A stretch of DNA of 64,000 nt from Kitasatospora xanthocidica. GTDB taxonomy: Bacteria > Actinomycetota > Actinomycetes > Streptomycetales > Streptomycetaceae. The notes under the pieces were generated by a model. It worked only from the letters and a program-made list of their open reading frames with translations. It was not told where the DNA came from and ran no database searches. Numbering within the stretch: the first letter of the stretch is position 1; every line of letters starts with the position of its first letter. Both the position numbers and the translations under genes were made by a program. Positions 50,667 to 59,600 of the stretch are shown here, in pieces. The stretch lies in NCBI RefSeq assembly GCF_014656195.1, contig NZ_BNBY01000034.1:1-64000 (forward strand), written 5' to 3'.

Positions 50667-50696
50667 TCTGACAACGTCCGACAACGTCTGACAAGG
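50667..50696 (+). repeat. Three tandem 10-bp repeats ahead of eccB
   Basis: TCTGACAACG, TCCGACAACG and TCTGACAAGG run head to tail, ending 12 nt before the eccB start. One helical turn per repeat suits cooperative protein binding; the last overlaps the ribosome site. Confidence 0.85.
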
Positions 50697-50708
50697 GGGA
50701 CGACGAGG

Positions 50709-52445
50709 ATGGCTTCGCGCCGGGACGAGCTCAACGCGTACACCTTCGCCCGCAAGCGCACGGTGGGGGCGTTCCTGCTGCCCGCGGGCGGCGGCAGTGA
50801 CGAGGACGCGCCGCGTCCGGTGAAGGCGGTGCTGCCGAGCATCCTGGCCGGCGCGGTGGTGGTGGCCGGGTTCGGGCTCTGGGGGGTGTTCAAGCCCAGT
50901 GCCCCGCTGAAGTGGGACGACGGCAAGAACGTCATCCAGGGCAAGCAGTCGACCACCCGGTACGTGGTGCTGACGGATCCGGACGGCAAGACCAAGCGGC
51001 TGCACCAGGTGCTGAACATGTCCTCGGCGCGGCTGGTGCTGCCGGTCGACGCCAAGGTCGTGGTGGTCGACGACGGGGTGCTGGACCGGTACCCGAACCA
51101 CGGTCCGACCATCGGCATCCCGTACGCGCCGGACAAGCTGCCGAGCAAGGACAACGCGAGCCAGTCGATGAAGTGGGCGGTCTGCGACCGTCCGGGCTCG
51201 GACGAGAAGCGCGAGACCGTCAACCAGGCGGTGTTCGTGGCGGCCGGCCAGGACGCGGCGGCGCTGGCGGCCAAGGACCGGATGCTCGGCCCGGACCAGC
51301 TGATGCTGGTGCAGCAGGCGGACGACCAGCAGGTGTCGGCCGCGCCGGTGCCCGGTCAGCAGGCCGCCGGGGGTGCGAAGACGTACCTGGTCGACGCCCA
51401 GGGCCGCAAGCACGAGATCGGCTCCCCGCAGTCGGACGACAAGGAGCGCAGGTCGCTGATCACCGCGGTCTTCGGGCCCAACGCGGCGGCGCAGCGGGTC
51501 AAGCGGGAGTGGCTGGACACCCTGGTGAACGGCTCCCCGATCACCTTCCCGCAGATCGACGGGGTGGCGGACAGCCAGGGCCCCAACTCCTCGGTGGGGC
51601 TGGGGAACGCCGCCGACCGCCGGGTCGGCCGGCTGGTGCACTACCAGGACCGCCACTACGTGGTCGGCAAGGACCGGCTCTACCTGGTCACCCCGTTCCA
51701 GGCGGAGCTCATCCGGCAGAACCCGGCGTACCAGATGCTCTACAAGTACGACCAGGACAAGAACCCGCGCAGCGACGGGATGACCCCGCTCGACCACTCC
51801 CAGTTCGACAGCGAGACCCGGCTGCCGGGCACCGCGGCCGACTGGCCGTTGAAGGCCGGCGCGCCGGTGAACAACTGGAAGGACCCGCAGGACGCCCGGT
51901 CGGTCGTGTGCAGCACCTTCGACGGTGTCGCCGAGGACGGCCGTACGCCCAAGCGCAGTGTCTGGGCCGGGACTTCGTATCCCGCGCAGTACAACAACGG
52001 GGCCGGCGCCGGGTACGTGACCCCCGGTCACGGGCTGTTCTACCGGGCGCTGGACAACGCCGCCGGCGGCTCCGGCACCGACTTCCTGATCACCGAGACG
52101 GGGCTGCGCTACGCCGTCCCGGCCAACGGCGACGGCGGCCGCGGTGCCACCCCCGCGCCGGGCGGGCAGCCCGGGCAGAGCGGCGCCCCGAAGCCACCGA
52201 CCCCGCAGCCGGGCACCCCGAACCCGGGGGCGCCCGACCAGCAGTCCGGCCAGCAGTCCGGTCAGCAGCAGGGCCAGCAGGCAGGCCAGCAGTCCGGCGA
52301 GAAGCCGGACGAAACCGGCGGCAACCAGGCCCGGTTGGGCTACCAGGGGCTCCAGCCGCTGCCGGTGCCGCACGAGTGGTCGGACCTGGTGCCGGCCGGA
52401 CCGCCGCTGACCGCGAAGAGCGCCGCCCAGCCGCAGAACGCCTGA
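50709..52445 (+). CDS. eccB: Type VII secretion protein EccB
   Basis: Product of 578 residues. MASRRDELNAYTFARKRTVGAF is the hallmark cytoplasmic N-terminus; one membrane segment lies at about 42-62 (LPSILAGAVVVAGFGLWGVF). The periplasmic-side domain carries the R-repeat-like EccB fold with two Cys (AVCDRPG, VVCSTFDG) and the family phrases VDAQGRKHEIG and TETGLRYAVP. The end is Gln/Ser-rich (about 480-550). EccB is a core component of the ESX membrane complex. GGGGGA lies 8 nt before the ATG. Confidence 0.93.
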   Translation: MASRRDELNAYTFARKRTVGAFLLPAGGGSDEDAPRPVKAVLPSILAGAVVVAGFGLWGVFKPSAPLKWDDGKNVIQGKQSTTRYVVLTDPDGKTKRLHQVLNMSSARLVLPVDAKVVVVDDGVLDRYPNHGPTIGIPYAPDKLPSKDNASQSMKWAVCDRPGSDEKRETVNQAVFVAAGQDAAALAAKDRMLGPDQLMLVQQADDQQVSAAPVPGQQAAGGAKTYLVDAQGRKHEIGSPQSDDKERRSLITAVFGPNAAAQRVKREWLDTLVNGSPITFPQIDGVADSQGPNSSVGLGNAADRRVGRLVHYQDRHYVVGKDRLYLVTPFQAELIRQNPAYQMLYKYDQDKNPRSDGMTPLDHSQFDSETRLPGTAADWPLKAGAPVNNWKDPQDARSVVCSTFDGVAEDGRTPKRSVWAGTSYPAQYNNGAGAGYVTPGHGLFYRALDNAAGGSGTDFLITETGLRYAVPANGDGGRGATPAPGGQPGQSGAPKPPTPQPGTPNPGAPDQQSGQQSGQQQGQQAGQQSGEKPDETGGNQARLGYQGLQPLPVPHEWSDLVPAGPPLTAKSAAQPQNA

Positions 52446-52510
52446 GCGGCCAAGCGCGGCAACGGAATTGGCCGCAGTGTCATGGTCTGGTAACTACTCG
52501 GTGATCGATG

Positions 52511-52539
52511 TTGGGCGAGCTGCGTGTGCCGACTACAGT
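52511..52539 (+). promoter_or_regulatory. Promoter of the WXG100 substrate genes
   Basis: TTGGGC and TACAGT separated by 17 nt, about 90 nt before the first WXG100 start. This is a good housekeeping-type match, so the two secreted substrates can be expressed apart from eccB. Confidence 0.65.
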
Positions 52540-52629
52540 GCTGCTGGGCATCACACAGGTGATGCAGCGGTGGGGCCCTCCGGGGCCCTCCGTGCACGCA
52601 ATTGTTTGTCTCATGGGGGACGGTGGAGC

Positions 52630-52935
52630 ATGGCTCAGGGTCAGTTCACGATGACTGCTCAGGAGATGCTGGCTTTCGCCAACAAGATCGAGCAGGCCAT
52701 CGGCAAGATCGAGGCTGAGCGGGTCAAGCTCATCAGCACGGTCTCGGGCATCACCAATGGCTGGCAGGGTCAGGCGGCGACGGCCTACACGAATCTGCAG
52801 AACCACGTCAACGACGACATCGCGAAGCTCAAGGAGTCGCTGTCGGCGATCAAGCACGCGATCGAGCAGACCACCAAGCACTACTCGAGCACCGAGGAAG
52901 AGCAGAAGGCGATGTTCTCCAACGCCCAGGGCTGA
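52630..52935 (+). CDS. WXG100-family secreted protein (EsxA-like)
   Basis: Product of 101 residues, a WXG100 helical hairpin. The turn motif W45-Q-G lies in ITNGWQGQAA between two amphipathic helices (MLAFANKIEQAIGKI and VNDDIAKLKESLSAIKHAIEQ). Tail ends KAMFSNAQG. It is expected to dimerise with the next gene product and be secreted by the ESX machine through recognition by EccC. ATG52630 has GGTGGAG 4 nt upstream. Codon use and GC content are clearly lower than neighbours, as in highly expressed small secreted proteins. Confidence 0.95.
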   Translation: MAQGQFTMTAQEMLAFANKIEQAIGKIEAERVKLISTVSGITNGWQGQAATAYTNLQNHVNDDIAKLKESLSAIKHAIEQTTKHYSSTEEEQKAMFSNAQG

Positions 52936-53037
52936 TCGCCGTACCCGCGCTGATCACCGCTCTGTTCCGAACCGCCGCTCGGCGGGGAGTCCGCCACTGA
53001 CCGCGGGGCGCCCCGCACCCTCGTCAAGGGAGACAAC

Positions 53038-53331
53038 GTGTCCGACCACATCCTCGTCAACTTCGAGACCGTTCACAACGCCGCCGAGGAGGTCAAGGCC
53101 TCGGCCGGCCGCATCGAGAGCATGCTGAGCGACCTCAAGAAGGACGTCACCCGGATCGCCCAGAGCTGGCAGGGCAAGGCCCAGGAGGGCTACAACGTCC
53201 AGCAGGCCAAGTGGGACTCCGCGGCCGCCGACCTGCACACCACCACCACGCAGATCGCGACCTCGCTGGAGAACGCCGCGCAGAGCTACCGCACCACCGA
53301 GGACAGCAACGCCAAGCTCTGGGCGCACTGA
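53038..53331 (+). CDS. WXG100-family secreted protein (EsxB-like)
   Basis: Product of 97 residues with W44-Q-G in IAQSWQGKAQ between two helices. The C-terminal tail contains Y-R-T-T-E-D (in QSYRTTEDSNAKLW), which resembles the YxxxD/E export signal carried by one partner of an Esx pair. It is 102 nt after the first WXG100 gene and forms the likely heterodimer. GTG53038 has AGGGAG 6 nt upstream. Confidence 0.95.
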   Translation: MSDHILVNFETVHNAAEEVKASAGRIESMLSDLKKDVTRIAQSWQGKAQEGYNVQQAKWDSAAADLHTTTTQIATSLENAAQSYRTTEDSNAKLWAH

Positions 53332-53431
53332 CGACGGGTTCCCCGAGGGGAACGACAAGGGGCGGGTACCCGGCGACCGGGCACCCGCCCCTCGGCGCGC
53401 GGCACGGGTGGACGACATGAGGGGTGGCAGG

Positions 53432-54703
53432 GTGTCCGGACGCGGGTACCGGAAGACGGCCGCGGCACTGGCCGCGCTCGCGGTGCTGGGCGGCCCGCTC
53501 GCCGCCCCGGCGTACGCCGACGGCGGGCCCGGGCTGGCCGCCGCGGGCGACTGCCCCAAGAACGCGCCCGACGTGCAGACCGTGCCGTGGTCGCTGCAGC
53601 GCCTGCTGCTGGACGAGCTGTGGCAGGGCGGACGGACCACCGGCAAGGGCGTGAAGGTCGCGGTCATCGACACCGGGGTCGACCGGAACAACCTGCAGCT
53701 GGCCGGTCAGGTCGTGGCCGGCGACGCGGGCCCGCAGCTGGTCGACAAGGTCCAGGAGGGCTCCAACCTGCTGGTCAACCGGGAGACCAAGGAACCGGTC
53801 CCCGGCAAGTCCACCGAGGACCCGGTCGGTCACGGCACCAAGGTGGCCGGGATCATCGCGGCCCGCCGGAGCGAGCGGACCGGCTTCGTCGGGCTGGCCC
53901 CCGACGCCCAGATCCTGTCGATCCGGCAGAACGACAGCGACGGCAACGGCGACGTCTCGACGCTGGTGAGGGCCATCCACGAGGCGGTCGCGGCCAAGGC
54001 CAAGGTCATCAACATCTCCCAGGACGTGCGCGGCGCGGGCGACGCCCACTTCGGCGGCTACCCGGAGCTGAAGGCCGAGATCCAGGCCGCCGAGGACGCC
54101 GGCGTCGTGGTGGTCGCCTCCACCGGCAACGACGGCAAGGAGGGCGACACCTATCCGGGTGCGTTCCCGACCGTGCTGGCCGTCGGCGCCTCCGACCGCA
54201 ACAACGAGCGCGCCCCGTTCTCCCAGTACGGCGGCTTCGTGAAGGTCGCCGCGCCCGGTGTCGACATGCTGTCCACCGTGCCCGGGAGCGGCCAGTGCGT
54301 GGACAACGGCACCAGCTTCGCCGCCCCGTACGTCTCCGGGCTCGCCGCGCTGCTGGTCGGCGCCCACCCGGCCTGGAAGCCCGCCCAGGTGCGGGCCTGG
54401 ATCGAGCAGACCGCCCAGCGCACCAAGCGCGACCCGGACGTCTTCGTCGGCTGGGGCGTGGTGGACCCGGTCAAGGCCGTCACCAAGGCCCCGGACGTCG
54501 CGCCGACAGCCGCCGTCCCGGACGCCCCGGTGCAGCTCGCCTCCGCGCCGATCGTGCCGCGGCCGGTCGGCCTCGGTGAGACCCAGGCCGACCGCGACGG
54601 CCGGACCGCGACGTACGTCCTCGGCGTCGGCGCGCTGCTGGTCGCCCTGCTGATCGGCGGCGGCGTGGTGCTGCGCGACCACCGGCGCAAGTCCGCCGAC
54701 TGA
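53432..54703 (+). CDS. mycP: Mycosin-type subtilisin protease MycP (type VII secretion)
   Basis: Membrane-anchored S8 serine protease of 423 residues. A signal peptide (about 1-30) ends ...LAAPAYA. Catalytic residues are Asp80 (VIDTGVD), His134 (GHGTKVAG) and Ser295 (NGTSFAAPY). A C-terminal membrane helix (VLGVGALLVALLIGGGVVL) with a basic tail holds it at the membrane. Mycosins process secreted substrates and stabilise the ESX complex. GTG53432 is preferred since GAGGGG lies 7 nt upstream; GTG53408 or ATG53417 would add 8 or 5 residues. Confidence 0.92.
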   Translation: MSGRGYRKTAAALAALAVLGGPLAAPAYADGGPGLAAAGDCPKNAPDVQTVPWSLQRLLLDELWQGGRTTGKGVKVAVIDTGVDRNNLQLAGQVVAGDAGPQLVDKVQEGSNLLVNRETKEPVPGKSTEDPVGHGTKVAGIIAARRSERTGFVGLAPDAQILSIRQNDSDGNGDVSTLVRAIHEAVAAKAKVINISQDVRGAGDAHFGGYPELKAEIQAAEDAGVVVVASTGNDGKEGDTYPGAFPTVLAVGASDRNNERAPFSQYGGFVKVAAPGVDMLSTVPGSGQCVDNGTSFAAPYVSGLAALLVGAHPAWKPAQVRAWIEQTAQRTKRDPDVFVGWGVVDPVKAVTKAPDVAPTAAVPDAPVQLASAPIVPRPVGLGETQADRDGRTATYVLGVGALLVALLIGGGVVLRDHRRKSAD

Positions 54704-54723
54704 CCCGGACGCCCGTGCACACG

Positions 54724-54759
54724 GCGGTGCCCCGGGCTGGGGGAAGCCCGGGGCACCGC
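54724..54759. terminator. Terminator between mycP and the permease gene
   Basis: Perfect 15-bp stem GCGGTGCCCCGGGCT / AGCCCGGGGCACCGC with a 6-nt loop, 20 nt after the mycP stop, in a convergent gap. Confidence 0.9.
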
Positions 54760-54809
54760 GGTGTGGGGGAGGGTGGGGGTCGCTCCTGCTGGGGTCGGTC
54801 CTGGCGGGG

Positions 54810-56213
54810 TCAGTCCTGCTGGCCCTCGGGGAGGCTGATCACCCAGCGGGTGTCCTGCCGGGGGCGCAGGTAGAACAGCCAGTAGAGGGTGGCGGCGGCG
54901 GTGATGCCGCCGGTCCACAGCAGCGGCTCGGCGTCCAGCTGGGTCATCACGTAGACCAGGACGGCGATCAGCACGACCGGGACGGCCGGCCACAGCGGCA
55001 TCCGCCAGGCGGCGGCGTGCTTGTGGTGGCCGCGGCGGGAGAGCAGCGCGGCGATCGCGACCAGCAGGTACATCCCGGTGACGGCGACGCCGGTGATGTT
55101 GCTCAGCAGCTCGCCCTTGACGAAGCAGAGCGCGGCGCCGGGCAGGCCGACGGCCAGGGTGGCGATCCACGGGGAGCCGAAGCGGCCGAGGGTGGCGAAG
55201 GCCTTGTTGACCGGCTCCGGCCAGGCCTTGTCGCGGGCGGAGGCGAACAGCACCCGGGAGTTCTGGATGACCATGACGATGCCGGCGTTGATGATGGCCA
55301 GCGCGACGCAGAGGCTGATGAAGGTGCCGACCGCGGAGTTGCTCCAGGCGGTGACCATGCCGGAGATGTCGCCGGAGGTCAGGGTCTGCAGGTCGGGGGC
55401 GCCCACGGTGATGGCGACGACCGGGATCAGGATGACGGCGGCGGAGATGCCGAGCGTCCACAGCACGGTGCGCGAGACGTTGCGGCGGGGGTTCTCCAGC
55501 TCCTCGGACAGGTAGACGGCGGTGGAGAAGCCCTGGGTGATGAAGAGGGCGATGCCGAGCGCGCCGACGATCGCGCCCACGCCCACCGTGGTGGTGGCGC
55601 CGCCGTCCCCGGCGACCACGCCGTGCAGCAGGCTGGGGGCGTTGCCGTTGGCGTGCGAGAAGCCGAGCACCGAGACCACGCCGGCCGCGATGACCTCCAG
55701 CACCAGGAAGACGCCGGTGATCCAGGCGTTGGCGCGCAGGTCGAGCAGGCCGGCCAGGGTGGCGGCGAGCATCACGGCGGCGCCGGTCATGGCCTTGTCG
55801 AGGTGCAGCACGGGGGCGAGGTAGTCGGCGGTGCCGAGGGCGATGACCGAGGGGACGATCATCACCACGATCAGGGAGAGCACGAAGACCAGCCAGCCCA
55901 TCAGCCGTCCGGCGAGGGTGCCGACCATCGCGTACTCGCCGCCGGCGCTGGGGATCAGGGTGCCGAGCTCGGAGTAGCAGAACGCGACCGCGACGCAGAG
56001 CACGGTGCCGATGGCGATGGCCAGGGCGGTGGCGCTGCCGATGCTGGAGAACAGCTCCGGCACGATCACGAAGAGCGTCGACGCCGGGGTGACGCAGGAC
56101 AGCGTGAGCAGTGTGCCGCCCACGACGCCGATCGAGCGCTTGAGCTGCTGGGGCGCTGCCGCCGCTGCCGCCGTGGCGGCTACGTTCTGTGGCGGGCGAA
56201 GCGTGTCGGTCAT
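54810..56213 (-). CDS. APC-family amino-acid permease
   Basis: Integral membrane protein of 467 residues with about 12 membrane segments. The APC signature is seen in GGTLLTLSCVTPASTLFVIVP (first helix), YSELGTLIPSAGGEYAMVG (second helix), and SEELENPRRNVSRTV. The family moves amino acids or polyamines by proton or exchange coupling. The subgroup is close to streptomycete permeases for basic or aromatic amino acids, but the substrate is not certain. ATG56213 has GGAAG 5 nt upstream. It lies between mycP and eccC, apparently unrelated to secretion. Confidence 0.9.
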   Translation of the reverse strand: MTDTLRPPQNVAATAAAAAAPQQLKRSIGVVGGTLLTLSCVTPASTLFVIVPELFSSIGSATALAIAIGTVLCVAVAFCYSELGTLIPSAGGEYAMVGTLAGRLMGWLVFVLSLIVVMIVPSVIALGTADYLAPVLHLDKAMTGAAVMLAATLAGLLDLRANAWITGVFLVLEVIAAGVVSVLGFSHANGNAPSLLHGVVAGDGGATTTVGVGAIVGALGIALFITQGFSTAVYLSEELENPRRNVSRTVLWTLGISAAVILIPVVAITVGAPDLQTLTSGDISGMVTAWSNSAVGTFISLCVALAIINAGIVMVIQNSRVLFASARDKAWPEPVNKAFATLGRFGSPWIATLAVGLPGAALCFVKGELLSNITGVAVTGMYLLVAIAALLSRRGHHKHAAAWRMPLWPAVPVVLIAVLVYVMTQLDAEPLLWTGGITAAATLYWLFYLRPRQDTRWVISLPEGQQD

Positions 56214-56619
56214 GTGGCTTCCGATCGGCTCTGTGCGGTCCTGGAGTGGGAGCGGTATCGCCTCCGCTGGCTGGTCGCTCGGTTCTGGTCCAGTCGCTCC
56301 CGGGCCGCAATGGAACCTTGGGCGTATTGACTGCGTCAACGTCGGAACTGCTTCGGAATCCGTTGCGACGCACGGCATAAACATGCGATCCGATGATCAC
56401 GTTCGGTCATTGCGCGCTATGTCCGACTTGTTACCTTGGGCACATCGCACTTGAATCAAAGGTGAACGGAACATTGCGGCCGGAGATTCAAAGGCTGGTG
56501 TGGCGCTGTACAGCGGTACGCCCAGGCGGCTCCGAAGGGCCCAACCACTCCCCGGGCGGGTACGGGAACCGCAGCACCCGGCCGGAAAGATCTAGGTAAC
56601 GTTTCAGAACCTGGGACGC
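56214..56619. other. Intergenic region upstream of the permease gene
   Basis: This 406-bp stretch is clearly less GC-rich than its surroundings and codes nothing convincing. It should carry the permease promoter on the minus strand. TTGAC-TGC-GTCAA (56327-56339) is an inverted repeat; read on the minus strand it supplies TTGACG as a -35 but no good -10 follows. Further AT-rich blocks occur at 56361-56480. Confidence 0.5.
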
Positions 56620-56655
56620 CGAAGGGGCCGGACCCGGGCGGGTCCGACCCCTTCG
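56620..56655 (-). terminator. eccC terminator
   Basis: A 16-bp stem (CGAAGGGGCCGGACCC / GGGTCCGACCCCTTCG, one mismatch) with a 4-nt loop, 27 nt after the eccC stop. Confidence 0.88.
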
Positions 56656-56681
56656 ATCACCGTCCGTGACGGGCGGCGCGG

Positions 56682-59600
56682 CTACACCACCGGCAGCCAG
56701 CCCGTCTGGACCATCTGCCCGTTGGTCGCGCGGCGTGACACGAACACCCCGCGGCCGGGCGGCAGCGCCTGCGGCCGGACCGTCCCCAGCAGCGCGCCCT
56801 CGTCCCGGTTGCCGGAGAGGATCACGCCCTGGCCGCCCAGCTCGCGCATCCGCTGCAGCACCGGCTCGTACAGCGAGCGCCCCGCGCCGCCGGCGCTGCG
56901 GGCCACGATCACCCGCAGGCCGATGTCCCGGGCGAACGGCAGGAACTCGGCCAGCGGCGCCAGCGGGTTGCCCGAGCTCGTCGCCACCAGCTCGTAGTCG
57001 TCGACGACCACGAACATGTCCTTGCCGCTGTACCAGCTGCGGTTGCGCAGCTGCTCGGCGGTCACGTCCGGGCCCGGCAGGCGGCGGGAGCAGGCCCCGC
57101 GCAGCATCTCCACCACGGCCGACATGGCCGGCTGCGCGGCCGCGTACTCGACCAGGTACTCCGGGGGCACCGTGCCCAGCAGCGCGCGCCGGTAGTCGCC
57201 GACCACGATGCCCGCCTGCTCCGGGGTGTAACGCTCGGTGATCTGCTTGATCAGCATCCGCAGCACCGCGGACTTCCCGGACTCGGTGTCGCCGAAGACG
57301 ATGAACAGCGGGTCGGTCTCGAAGTTCACGAAGACCGGTGCCAGCTCCGCCTCGTCCACACCGAAGGACACACCGCGCTCCGGGTGCTCGAACCCCTTCG
57401 GCAGCGAGGTCCCGTCCAGGACGGCCGGCAGCATCCGCACCTGCGGGGCGCGCGGCCCGGCCCAGGCCCCGTCGATCGCGCCGACCAGCCCGGACACGCC
57501 GTCCTGCAGGTCGTCGACGCCGGAGGAGCCGTCCAGGCGCGGCAGCCCGGACAGGAAGTGCAGCCGCTCCGGGGTGACGCCGCGCCCGGCCAGCGGCGGG
57601 ACGTTCTGCGCCACCCGGCGGTCCACCTCGGACTCCATCGCGTCGCCGAGCTTCAGCTCCGTGCGGTTCTGCAGCAGGTCCTTCAGCGCCGGACGGACCT
57701 CGGCGTACCGGGCCGCGGTGATGATCAGGTGGACGCCGTAGCCGAGGCCGCGCTGGGCGATGTCGCCGATCACCGGCTCCAGGCCCTCGAACTCCTGCTT
57801 GAAGGTGTTCCAGCCGTCGATCACCAGGAACACGTCGCCGAAGGCCTCGTCCGGCAGCCCGCCGGCCGCCCGGCGGGCCCGGTAGGTGCCGATGGTGTCG
57901 ATCCCGGCGACCCGGAACAGCTCCTCGCGCCGGTTCATCACCCCGTGCACCTCGGAGACCATCCGGCGCACCTTGTCCACGTCCAGGCGCCCGGCCACCC
58001 CGCCGACGTGCGGCAGCCCGGTCACCGACTGGAAGCTGCCCGCACCGAAGTCCAGCAGGTAGAACTGCACCTCGAGCGGGGTGTGGGTGAGCGCGAACGA
58101 GGCCACCGTGGTGCGCACCACGGTCGACTTGCCCGAGCGCGGACCGCCCACGATCAGGCCGTGGCCGGCCGCCCCCGCGTAGTCGACCTCCAGGATGTCC
58201 GTCTTCTGCTCGCGCGGCTTGTCCACGATGCCGATCGGCGCCCGCAGCCGGCCCACCGGGTAGCCGGGCGCGGTCAGCCCGCGCTCCGCCACCACCTGCA
58301 GCGGCGGCAGCAGGTGGTCCATGCTCGGCGCCTCCTCCAGCGGCGGCAGCCACACCTGGTGCGCGGCCGGGCCCTGGCCGACCATCCGCTGGACGAACAC
58401 GTCCAGCACGGTGTCCACCAGCGCGTCGTCCGTCTCCGGGACCGGCGGCGCCTCCTCCTGCACCGGGTCCGGCAGCTCCACGTAGGCCGCGGTGAACTCC
58501 ACCGGCCGCGCGTCGACCCGCCGCCCGCCGGTCGACCGCTGCTGCCCCGGCGCCCGGTACGGCCCCGAGACGTAGGCGGCCTTGAACCGGTCCATCACGT
58601 CCTCGCCGAACTTGAGGTAGCCGACGCCCGGCACCGGCGGCAGGTGGTAGGCGTCCGGCACGCCGATCGCCGCCCGCGACTCCGCCGCCGAGAAGGTGCG
58701 CAGACCGATCCGGTAGGAGAGGTAGGTGTCCAGGCCGCGCAGCTTGCCCTCCTCCAGGCGCTGCGAGGCGAGCAGCAGGTGCACGCCCAGCGAGCGGCCG
58801 ATCCGGCCGATCTGGATGAACATCTCGATGAAGTCCGGCTTGGCGGTGAGCAGCTCGGAGAACTCGTCGATGATCAGCACCAGCGAGGGCAGCGGGTCCA
58901 GCGCCGCGCCGGCCGCCCGGGCCCGCTCGTACTCGTGGATGTTGGCGTAGTTGCCCGCCGAGCGCAGCAGTTCCTGGCGGCGGTGCAGCTCGCCCTCGAT
59001 CGCGTCGCGCATGCGGTCGACCAGGGTGAGCTCGCCCTCCAGGTTGGTGATCACCGCGGAGGTGTGCGGCATGTCGGCCATGCCGGAGAAGGTCGCGCCG
59101 CCCTTGAAGTCGGCGAGGACGAAGTTGAGGATCTCCGAGGAGTGGGTCATCGCCAGCGCCAGCACCAGGGTGCGCAGCAGCTCGGACTTGCCGGAGCCGG
59201 TCGCGCCCACGCACAGGCCGTGCGGGCCCATGCCCTCCAGCGCGGCCTCCTTGATGTCCAGGTAGACGTGCTCGCCGTTGGCCCCGACACCGATCGGCAC
59301 CCGCATCCGCTCGTGCTGGGCGCGCTGGCGCCAGCTGCGGTTGGCGTCGAAGGAGCCCGGGTCGCCCGAGCTCATCATGTCGGTGAAGTCCAGGTTGGAC
59401 AGCAGCGGCTCGTCGTCCCCGCCGGCCGAGACCCGGTACGGCGCCAGCTGCCGCGCCAGCGCCTCGGACTGCCACACCGAGAGCAGGTCCGGGGTGCCGG
59501 TGTACGTCGCGCCGGAGGCCGAACGCAACACCAGTTCCTCGGAGTTGACCGTCACCATCAGGTGCCCGCTGGGCTCGTCCACCTCACCCGGGACGACCTC

